DNA of 64,000 nucleotides from Acholeplasma laidlawii_A (lineage in GTDB: Bacteria; Bacillota_I; Bacilli_A; Acholeplasmatales; Acholeplasmataceae): NCBI RefSeq assembly GCF_030166555.2, contig NZ_CP126461.2; one strand, written 5' to 3'. The notes under the pieces were generated by a model, which worked only from the letters and a program-made list of their open reading frames with translations, made no database searches and was not told the origin of the DNA. The first letter of the stretch is position 1; each line of letters starts with the position of its first letter. Made by a program: the position numbers and the translations under genes. Shown here piece by piece: positions 42,443 to 49,903 of the stretch.

Positions 42443-43315
42443 CTATATTCTTTCGTTTACGATTTTTGCTACATTTTCTTTGATGAGTTCATCATCAATT
42501 TCATCAATAATTGGTTGTAGATAACCATTAATAATTAATCTTTGCGCATCTTCTAATGTAATACCTCTACTTCTTAAATAAAAGATAACTTCATCTTCCA
42601 TTTTACCAACTGTAGCGGCATGTCCAGCCTTCACATCATGTTCATCAATAATTAATATTGGGTTCACATCGATTTGGGCTTTATCATTTGTAATAATACC
42701 CTTAAGTGTTTGGAATGCTGATGAACCATTCATACCTTGTTCAATTTGTCCAACACCATTGATTTTAATAATACCATTTTGACCAGCTATACCTACGTTG
42801 GTCATTTCTGCTGAACTAAATGGTGCATAATGTGTCATATGAATATCTAGCTTTTGAATATGATCTGTACTAGATACTGTAATTGTTCTTACCCTTAAAT
42901 TAGCACCTTTACCATCAAGATCTAAAAATAGTTTAGCATCCATCACATTGTTAACAAAACCACCAATAAACTCCATATTAGAGTCTGCTAAACTTGATGA
43001 TTTAAAATTTAACTTAGCATTGTTTGATTGAACTTCTGAAATAAGTAGAAACTTAACTTGAGAATTCTCCATAAGTTTCATGTCTATATCATAAGTTACA
43101 TCACTTGAATCAGTGTCATTAAGTTCTAAAATAAGTTTAGCTTCAACACTCGGTTCAACAACGATATTTAAAGTCGTTAGTTCTCTATGGTTAAGTTTGA
43201 TTGTTAAAGTGTCTTTAAAAACTGATTTTTTTAATAATTTTAATGTATTGTCACTAAATGTAACACCACTTGGTAGTGATTGGTTATTTACATTTGTTAA
43301 TTGGATAATACTCAT
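42443..43315 (-). CDS. sufD: SufD, short form
   Basis: A 290-residue SufB/SufD-fold protein, shorter than common SufD (about 400-430), because the N-terminal helical part is missing. The beta-helix core is there (LFLDLDGKGANLRVRTITVS, NGIIKINGVGQIEQGMNGSSAFQTLKGI, NPILIIDEHDVKAGHAATVGKMEDEVIFYLRSRGI). The conserved DVKAGHAATVG is intact. It joins SufB and SufC in cluster assembly. Between sufC and sufS. Confidence 0.92.
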   Translation of the reverse strand: MSIIQLTNVNNQSLPSGVTFSDNTLKLLKKSVFKDTLTIKLNHRELTTLNIVVEPSVEAKLILELNDTDSSDVTYDIDMKLMENSQVKFLLISEVQSNNAKLNFKSSSLADSNMEFIGGFVNNVMDAKLFLDLDGKGANLRVRTITVSSTDHIQKLDIHMTHYAPFSSAEMTNVGIAGQNGIIKINGVGQIEQGMNGSSAFQTLKGIITNDKAQIDVNPILIIDEHDVKAGHAATVGKMEDEVIFYLRSRGITLEDAQRLIINGYLQPIIDEIDDELIKENVAKIVNERI

Positions 43316-43317
43316 AA

Positions 43318-44085
43318 TTATTCTTTACCAACTTCAAAATCAATACCTAGTTCTTCTTTTACCCATTCATAACCAGATTGATCGATTTTTTCTATTAAGT
43401 CACTACCACCTGATAATACAATCTTACCATTTATCATAATATGAACGTGTGTTGGTTTAATGTAATCCAAAATTCTTTGATAGTGGGTAATTAGTATACA
43501 CCCAAAATCAGGTGAAACCATGTCGTTGACATTCTCGCCCACAATACGTAATGCGTCAATATCTAAACCTGAGTCAATTTCATCTAAAATAGCAAATTTA
43601 GGTTTTAAAGTTTTAAGTTGAAGTATTTCATTGCGTTTTCTTTCCCCACCTGAAAAACCTTCGTTTAAGTAACGGTGTGGTAAGTCTTCACGCATTTTTA
43701 ATTCACTTGCATATTGTTCATAATCCATAATGAACTTGATAAGTGGTACATCTTTACCTGTAACAGCTTTTAATGCTTGACGCATAAAATCTGAATTGGT
43801 TACACCACTAACCTCTTGTGGGTATTGCATAGCTAAAAAAAGTCCTTGACGAGCGCGCTCATCTACTTCTAATTCTAATAGGTCTGCATCATCTAAAAAT
43901 GCACTTCCTTGTGTCACTTCATATTTAGGATGGCCCATTAATGCTGAAGCTAAAGTGGATTTACCTGTACCATTTGGACCCATAATTGCGTGTACTTCAC
44001 CTGTTTTTACAGTTAAGTTAACACCTTTCAAGATTTCTTTGTCTTCAATGGATACGTGTAAATCATTGATTGTTAATGTTGACAT
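43318..44085 (-). CDS. sufC: SufC ATPase
   Basis: A 255-residue ABC-type ATPase of the SUF system, soluble. Walker A GPNGTGKST, signature SGGERKRNE, Walker B FAILDEIDSGLD, and the H-loop ITHYQRIL. The LFLAMQYPQEVSGVTN segment marks SufC. First gene of the operon; the ribosome site is AAGGAG. Confidence 0.98.
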   Translation of the reverse strand: MSTLTINDLHVSIEDKEILKGVNLTVKTGEVHAIMGPNGTGKSTLASALMGHPKYEVTQGSAFLDDADLLELEVDERARQGLFLAMQYPQEVSGVTNSDFMRQALKAVTGKDVPLIKFIMDYEQYASELKMREDLPHRYLNEGFSGGERKRNEILQLKTLKPKFAILDEIDSGLDIDALRIVGENVNDMVSPDFGCILITHYQRILDYIKPTHVHIMINGKIVLSGGSDLIEKIDQSGYEWVKEELGIDFEVGKE

Positions 44086-44122
44086 TATATTCTCCTTCTA
44101 CAAATTAATATTTACCTAAATT

Positions 44123-44131
44123 ATTATAACA
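44123..44131 (-). promoter_or_regulatory. Extended -10 promoter of the suf operon
   Basis: On the minus strand TGTTATAAT (TATAAT at 44123-44128 plus TGn). No good -35 box lies upstream at 17 bases. An AGATATCT palindrome is about 15 bases further upstream. Confidence 0.5.
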
Positions 44132-44332
44132 TTAAATGCCTTAGATATCTAAACATAGGTTTTATATTTAAGTTATTTTAAAGATTCTAATATTGTTACT
44201 ACATTTCTATTTATAATATGATGTATAAAATACATAATTTAAACTAATTGTGGTAAAAATCCATGAAACTGACTTCTATATTTACGATTTAAGACGTTAA
44301 TATGATAGAATATCACTAGAGGAAATGATGAT

Positions 44333-45055
44333 ATGAATACATATAATAAATTACAAAAAAAGTTTTTAATTTGGATCTTAATTGAGGTCGTAATCACCTT
44401 TGCACTCTTAGTGTCTTTACTATTTTTACCACTTGAATTTAATGTGTTAATACCGATTTTATTTGTCGTATTACTTATTGGTTTAATCTTAAGTTTAGTC
44501 TTAAAATCTAAGTTTGATTACTATAATTTCTTATATAGACATAGTGCATTATTTGAAAATCTAGCACCTGCAGTAGAAACAAACCAGATCATATTATCTC
44601 AAGCATGGTTTGAGATGTTAAAACAAGAAAAATACCAGTTATATAAGTCTTATGGCGGTTACAGCATTTACTATAAGATAGATAATGGACCAAATAACAA
44701 ACGTGCATTTAAAACGCTTTATATTGTGGTTGCTATTGCTGATAATAGCTTAAGTTTTGAAAATGAAATCATTGAAAAATCGATTAACAAATTAGAAATG
44801 CATCTATACAAAAATGCAAAATATAGTCAAAGAATTATTTACCAGTTTAAATCAGATAAGAAGTTTACACAAGAACTTGCTAAATCTACAAACATGGTAT
44901 TATTTGCTAGAAACCACAAACAAAACATTGTTTTAATTAATGTTTACCACTTTTTGGATGATCATGTTGCTTATTTTGTTCACAGTACAACAAATCCACC
45001 AACTCCATATTATGATTTTGCATCTAAACATTTAATTGATTTATTAAATAAATAA
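44333..45055 (+). CDS. Hypothetical membrane protein, two helices and a soluble domain
   Basis: A 240-residue protein I do not recognise. Two N-terminal hydrophobic helices (about 12-34 and 38-57) form a hairpin; the rest is a soluble alpha-beta domain with many Tyr and Asn. No cysteine or metal pattern stands out. Divergent from suf, with its own terminator after it. A GAGGAAATG precedes the ATG. Confidence 0.55.
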   Translation: MNTYNKLQKKFLIWILIEVVITFALLVSLLFLPLEFNVLIPILFVVLLIGLILSLVLKSKFDYYNFLYRHSALFENLAPAVETNQIILSQAWFEMLKQEKYQLYKSYGGYSIYYKIDNGPNNKRAFKTLYIVVAIADNSLSFENEIIEKSINKLEMHLYKNAKYSQRIIYQFKSDKKFTQELAKSTNMVLFARNHKQNIVLINVYHFLDDHVAYFVHSTTNPPTPYYDFASKHLIDLLNK

Positions 45056-45066
45056 CTAGTTAAAGA

Positions 45067-45100
45067 TAAAAGAGAGTTCCCCAAGGAAACTCTCTTTTTA
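45067..45100. terminator. Bidirectional terminator between convergent genes
   Basis: A stem around AAAAGAGAGTT/AACTCTCTTTT (about 45069-45098), flanked by A-rich and T-rich runs. It can serve the hypothetical gene on plus and the opp operon on minus. Confidence 0.75.
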
Positions 45101-45107
45101 AAAAGTT

Positions 45108-46415
45108 TTATTTAGTTACTTTTTTAGTAGCTGGCTTTTTAGCGGGTGCTTTTTTTGTTGTTGCATCAGCTTTTTTAGCTGGTGCTTTTGCTGCTGCCGG
45201 TTTCTTAGTAGCTGTTTTTTTAGCAACTACTTTTTCTTTAGTTTCAGCTTTAGCTACTACATCAACAGGTGTTGAGCTAGTTTTAGCTTTAGATGCTTCT
45301 ACAACTTCTTTTTTATAGTTTGCAATTTCATCTGGTGAACCGTATACAAAGTGATTACCACCAACATCGACTAGCGATGGTTGATTTGTTTCACTGTAGT
45401 TATGAACTGATGCATCATAAGAGAATCTCTTACGTGTCTTTTCATAAATTGGGTTCGGGAATGGAATTGCTGATAAAAGTGATTTAGTATATGGATGCAG
45501 TGGATTATTGAATAAATCTTCTGATGAAGCTAATTCAACAATTTTACCAAAGTGCATAACCGCGATACGATCACTAAAGTATTTAACAACTGATAAGTCG
45601 TGAGCAATGAATAAAATAGTTAAGTTTAAAGTACTTTGTAGATCTTTTAGTAAGTTAATGACTTGAGCTTGAATAGATACGTCAAGTGCACTAATTGGTT
45701 CGTCTGCAATTAATAATTCAGGTTCAACAATTAAAGCTCTGGCAATACCAATACGTTGACGTTGTCCACCTGAGAACTCATGTGGATAACGGAATGCGTG
45801 TTCTGGAACAAGACCAACAACTTTTAAGATTTCAAATACTTTTTCATCAATAACTTTAGAATCTCTTAAACCACCAATACGTAAACCCTCAGCGATAATT
45901 TCTTTAACTGTCATACGTGGGTTTAAGGATGAAATTGGATCTTGGAAAATCATTTGTACTTTCTTCATGGTGTTTATTAATTCACCTTTGAAAGCATTGT
46001 CCTTTTTCATTCTTTTAATTTCTTGTTTTTGAGCTTTAACTAATAAACTTAAATCTTTTTTAATTTGTGCTATTTTATCTTTATTATCCGTAGTAGTATC
46101 GCTCTTTAATGCATCGATTTCTGCCTTAGCTTCTGCTTTAGCTTCTTTAATGCGCTTAACATAAGTACCTACACCACCACCAATACGTTGACCTTTAAAT
46201 AAGATTTCACCATTCGTAGCATCATATAATTTAACGATTGTACGACCAGTCGTAGTTTTACCACAGCCTGATTCACCTACAAGACCAAATACTTCACCTT
46301 TATAGATATCAAAACTAATCCCGTCAACAGCCTTAACGACCATTTTATTACGTCCTGAACCCACTTTAAAGTGTTGTTCTAGACCTTTAACTTCTAAGAC
46401 TTTTTCTCTATTCAT
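45108..46415 (-). CDS. oppF: Oligopeptide ABC transporter ATPase OppF, with insertion and basic tail
   Basis: A 435-residue ATPase. Walker A GESGCGKTT, Q-loop QMIFQDP, signature FSGGQRQRIG and Walker B LIADEPISALD show an intact engine, and the peptide/nickel importer C-terminus LLSAIPFPNP is present. Two parts are extra: residues 78-150, between Walker A and the Q-loop, form a charged coiled-coil insert (EAKAEAKAEI, QEIKRMKKDN); residues about 372-435 form a Lys-Ala-Thr-rich tail (KKPAAAKAPAKK). Overlaps oppD by four bases. The tail could bind nucleic acid or membrane lipid; that is only a guess. Confidence 0.95.
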   Translation of the reverse strand: MNREKVLEVKGLEQHFKVGSGRNKMVVKAVDGISFDIYKGEVFGLVGESGCGKTTTGRTIVKLYDATNGEILFKGQRIGGGVGTYVKRIKEAKAEAKAEIDALKSDTTTDNKDKIAQIKKDLSLLVKAQKQEIKRMKKDNAFKGELINTMKKVQMIFQDPISSLNPRMTVKEIIAEGLRIGGLRDSKVIDEKVFEILKVVGLVPEHAFRYPHEFSGGQRQRIGIARALIVEPELLIADEPISALDVSIQAQVINLLKDLQSTLNLTILFIAHDLSVVKYFSDRIAVMHFGKIVELASSEDLFNNPLHPYTKSLLSAIPFPNPIYEKTRKRFSYDASVHNYSETNQPSLVDVGGNHFVYGSPDEIANYKKEVVEASKAKTSSTPVDVVAKAETKEKVVAKKTATKKPAAAKAPAKKADATTKKAPAKKPATKKVTK

Positions 46416-47521
46416 CGTGTTATACCTGCCTTATTCTTTTCAATTCTTCTCTTTAAAGATTCAGGTAAATCCACTTTAGGTGCATCTGGATGTAACAACC
46501 AAGTTGAAGCATAATGCGTTTCACTGACCTTAAATAGAGGTGGTTCTTGCTCAAAATCGATTTGCATAGCAAATTTATTTCTTGGGGCAAAAGCATCACC
46601 AACAGGTGGGAAATGCATATCTGGTGGTGTTCCAGGAATAGCAAATAGTTTCTCTTTTGAATCTAAATCAGGCATTGCTGATAGAAGTGCCCAAGTATAT
46701 GGGTGTTTTGGATCATAGAAGATTTCTTCCACATTACCAGTTTCAACAATCTTACCAGCATACATTACTGCAACACGGTCAGCCATATTCGCAACAACAC
46801 CTAAATCGTGTGTAATGAAGATAACTGAAAGGTTACGTTCTTTTTTGATACGATTAATTAATTCTAATATTTGAGCTTGAATTGTAACGTCTAAAGCTGT
46901 AGTTGGCTCGTCACAAATTAAGATTTCAGCATTATTTGCAAGTGCAATAGCGATAACGATTCTTTGTCTCATCCCACCTGAAAATTGGAACGGATAGTTA
47001 GAATAACGTTGTGCTGCATCTGTAATACCTACTTCTTCCATAAGTTCAATAGCTCTTGCTTTAGCTTGTTCTTTTGTCATACCCATTTTTAAATAAAGGG
47101 CTTCTGAAATTTGATTACCCACACGCATAATTGGGTTTAAACTACTCATTGGATCTTGGAAGATCATTGAGATTTTAGTCCCTCTTAATAAATGGAAATC
47201 ATCTTCTGAGATTTTCATTAAGTCGATAATATCAGTTTCATCTTCATTTTGTTGATCTTCTTCACTACCTTTGGTTTGCTTTAATTTCTTAATGCCACTG
47301 TCATAGTAGTAAATAGATCCTTTTTCATGGATGGAGTTTCCAGCTAATATACCAATAATTGCTCTAGATGTAACACTCTTACCAGAACCACTTTCACCAA
47401 CAATCGCAAGTGTTTCACCACGATGTAAATCGAAGTTAATTCCACGAACGGCTTTTAGTGTACCTTGTTGAGTTCTAAATGAGACAGTTAAATCTTGAAC
47501 GGATAAAATTTTGTCTGACAT
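46412..47521 (-). CDS. oppD: Oligopeptide ABC transporter ATPase OppD
   Basis: A 369-residue ATPase partner of OppF. Walker A GESGSGKSV, Q-loop IFQDPMSSLNPIM, signature FSGGMRQRIV, Walker B ILICDEPTTALD. An acidic insert of about 25 residues (GSEEDQQNEDETD) occurs before the Q-loop, at the same place as the OppF insert. The C-terminal peptide-transporter extension has IPGTPPD. One base overlap with oppC (TAATG). Confidence 0.96.
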   Translation of the reverse strand: MSDKILSVQDLTVSFRTQQGTLKAVRGINFDLHRGETLAIVGESGSGKSVTSRAIIGILAGNSIHEKGSIYYYDSGIKKLKQTKGSEEDQQNEDETDIIDLMKISEDDFHLLRGTKISMIFQDPMSSLNPIMRVGNQISEALYLKMGMTKEQAKARAIELMEEVGITDAAQRYSNYPFQFSGGMRQRIVIAIALANNAEILICDEPTTALDVTIQAQILELINRIKKERNLSVIFITHDLGVVANMADRVAVMYAGKIVETGNVEEIFYDPKHPYTWALLSAMPDLDSKEKLFAIPGTPPDMHFPPVGDAFAPRNKFAMQIDFEQEPPLFKVSETHYASTWLLHPDAPKVDLPESLKRRIEKNKAGITR

Positions 47522-48834
47522 TATTCTTCAACTCCTCTCAAGGATGGGTTAAATGCGTCACGTAAACCATTACCAAATAAGTTAAATGCTAAGATCATAA
47601 ATGAAATAACTAATGATGGGAAGATAACTAAATGGAATGCTGACATCATACGTGCTTGACCATCTGATAGTAATGCACCGAAACTTTGAGCATTACTATA
47701 GTTAATAATACCAAGGTATGCAAATGTTGATTCTGATGTAATTACACCTGGAATATATAATACTAAAGATGTAATTAAAGTACCTACAGTACTCGGGAAA
47801 ATATGTTTTGCCATAATACGAATATCACTAGCACCTAGTGTTCTAGCTGCAAGTACATATTCACGGTTTTTATATCTATAAAATTGTGCACGGGTTAGTG
47901 CGGATATACCTAGCCATCCAGTTAATGTGAATGCTAAGATAACAATCCAAGTTGTATTACCATATCTTAATAATAATAGTGTTAAGATAGCCATAAACGG
48001 TAATCCTGATAAAATTTCAGAAATACGTTCAATAACTAAGTCTAATGTACCACCATAATAACCAGATATAGAACCAACAATAATACCTACAATAATATTA
48101 ATAGCAGCAACCATAAATGCGATTAATAAAGAAACACTTAAACCTTCCCACATTAATGTAAATAGGTCATTACCTGCAACTGTAGATCCAAACCAAAAGT
48201 CTTGATTTGTGTTTCCATGAACGACTTCTAAGAATTTAAAGAAATGAACTCTGACACGGTATGTACCGTTTATTAGATCACCATCCTCATGAATAATAAC
48301 TTCACCAGGATTTGATGCTTCATATGCTTTAACAGTTTCATATTCTTTAATAGATAATGATAAATAACTATCATAAGAGTTCATGTAATCTACATACTTG
48401 TAATAGTCAACTTTAACTTTAACCATACCTACTGCATTTGGTTTACTAAAGTTACCAATAATAATACCTTCAGCATTCTCATCATTAAGTAAAATATCAA
48501 AACGTTGAGGGAACCCTTCTAAGGTTTTGTGACCATTAAAACCAAGCCACTCTAAACCAGAGATTCTTGGCGGCATTTCTTTTAATCTGTCAGTCCATTT
48601 TCTACTTTCTTGATTACTTACAAGATCATAGTTTCTGATGTGAGGACCAACCATTGACATCAGCATAATAACGATTAAGATAATAAACGCGATTAAAGAA
48701 GCTTTATTCTTCTTAAAGCGGTTCCAAGCATCTTGATAATAACCTACAGCCTTTGACTTAAGTTGTTCATCATAGATAACGCCTGTATCTTGAGTAAATA
48801 CAAATTTACTTTTATCTACATTTATATTGTTCAT
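47521..48834 (-). CDS. oppC: Oligopeptide ABC transporter permease OppC, with large outer loop
   Basis: A 437-residue permease. One helix (about 46-66) precedes a loop of about 150 residues (70-215), then the usual permease core with five helices and the EAA loop around LGASDIRIMAKHIFP. Common OppC is about 300 residues with a short loop, so the loop is an added, probably external, domain of unrecognised fold with many Tyr and Lys. It overlaps oppB by four bases. Confidence 0.92.
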   Translation of the reverse strand: MNNINVDKSKFVFTQDTGVIYDEQLKSKAVGYYQDAWNRFKKNKASLIAFIILIVIMLMSMVGPHIRNYDLVSNQESRKWTDRLKEMPPRISGLEWLGFNGHKTLEGFPQRFDILLNDENAEGIIIGNFSKPNAVGMVKVKVDYYKYVDYMNSYDSYLSLSIKEYETVKAYEASNPGEVIIHEDGDLINGTYRVRVHFFKFLEVVHGNTNQDFWFGSTVAGNDLFTLMWEGLSVSLLIAFMVAAINIIVGIIVGSISGYYGGTLDLVIERISEILSGLPFMAILTLLLLRYGNTTWIVILAFTLTGWLGISALTRAQFYRYKNREYVLAARTLGASDIRIMAKHIFPSTVGTLITSLVLYIPGVITSESTFAYLGIINYSNAQSFGALLSDGQARMMSAFHLVIFPSLVISFMILAFNLFGNGLRDAFNPSLRGVEE

Positions 48835-49790
48835 CGTTTTCCAGCTCCTACTCTAATTCTTGGATCAATAATACCGTATGAAATATCAACGATTAAACCT
48901 GCAAATAAACCGATTACAGTATAAAACATTAGATAACCCATGATTAACGGATAATCTCTGTTGTTGAATGCTTCGATGTAAATACCACCGACACCTTCAA
49001 CTCTAAAGATTCTTTCAATAATTAGTGATCCAGAAAGGATAGATACAAATCCACCAAGTAAAGATGGTGCAATTGGAACTAATGCATTTCTTAGCGCATG
49101 TCTTACTGTTGCTTGCTTTTTGTTTAATCCTTTTGTTCTACTTAATAACATAAATTCTGATGTTAATACTTCCGTTAATTCCGCTCTAGTTAATCTTGTT
49201 AAACCAGCTACAGAACCAATAGTCATAACGACAACAGGCATTATATAAGATGCTAGACCTCTAAAGACATTCTCTGCGAAGTCAATATTAGATGCGACAA
49301 AAGGTGTGTCTAACCACTCTAGTTGGTAGACAACTGTATATTGTAGTAATGTTGCTACAACAAAGGTTGGTACGGAAATAAAAATAACAACACCAATTGA
49401 AATTAAATGATCGGTTAGTTTATTCTTTTTAAGTGCGGCCCAAATCCCTAATCCTATACCAATTGGAATTGATAATAAATAAGGAACGATATTTAATCTA
49501 AGTGATACAGGAATTCTATCAGCTAAAATAGCGGTAACGTCTCTACTTCTATTTAATGATCTTCCTAAACTACCAGACTGAATAATATTTCTTATCCATA
49601 TCACAAATTGTTCTAAGATCGGCTTATTATATCCCTCTAATTCCTCAAGTATTTTTCGTAGTTCTGGGTCAACTCCTAAAACAGCTGCGTGATAGTTTGG
49701 CAACATTTTAATAAATACGAATACTAAAAAAATGATAATTGCTGCTGTTATGAAAATGAGGAAAACCCTTTTTAAGATATAATTTCTCAT
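48831..49790 (-). CDS. oppB: Oligopeptide ABC transporter permease OppB
   Basis: A 319-residue permease with six helices, an N-terminal MRNYILKRVFLIF, and the EAA motif around KGLNKKQATVRHALRNALVPI. The start at 49790 is chosen because GGAG sits five bases before it; an ATG five codons earlier has no such site. A separate promoter and a hairpin lie between oppA and oppB. Confidence 0.94.
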   Translation of the reverse strand: MRNYILKRVFLIFITAAIIIFLVFVFIKMLPNYHAAVLGVDPELRKILEELEGYNKPILEQFVIWIRNIIQSGSLGRSLNRSRDVTAILADRIPVSLRLNIVPYLLSIPIGIGLGIWAALKKNKLTDHLISIGVVIFISVPTFVVATLLQYTVVYQLEWLDTPFVASNIDFAENVFRGLASYIMPVVVMTIGSVAGLTRLTRAELTEVLTSEFMLLSRTKGLNKKQATVRHALRNALVPIAPSLLGGFVSILSGSLIIERIFRVEGVGGIYIEAFNNRDYPLIMGYLMFYTVIGLFAGLIVDISYGIIDPRIRVGAGKR

Positions 49791-49810
49791 AATTTCTCCA
49801 TTCATACGAC

Positions 49811-49845
49811 ATAAGAACCCTAATGCTTTATATCATCAGGGTCTT
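49811..49845 (-). other. Hairpin between oppA and oppB (attenuator candidate)
   Basis: Minus strand: a 10-base stem GACCCTGATG with CATTAGGGTT (two wobble pairs). No T-run follows, so it is not a clean terminator. It might stabilise the oppA message or damp read-through to oppBCDF. Confidence 0.45.
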
Positions 49846-49867
49846 ACTGTCGAAATAAGTTTTACTT

Positions 49868-49896
49868 ATTATACTATGTGTTTAGTTAAAATACAA
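49868..49896 (-). promoter_or_regulatory. Internal promoter of oppBCDF
   Basis: Minus strand: -35 TTGTAT (49891-49896), 17-base spacer, -10 TATAAT (49868-49873), starting just after the oppA stop codon. Confidence 0.55.
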
Positions 49897-49903
49897 TACT
49901 TTT

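Noticed and set aside
44333..45055. Assigning the two-helix protein near suf to Fe-S assembly.
   Set aside because: It is divergent, has no cysteine or metal pattern, and no family match; proximity alone is not enough.
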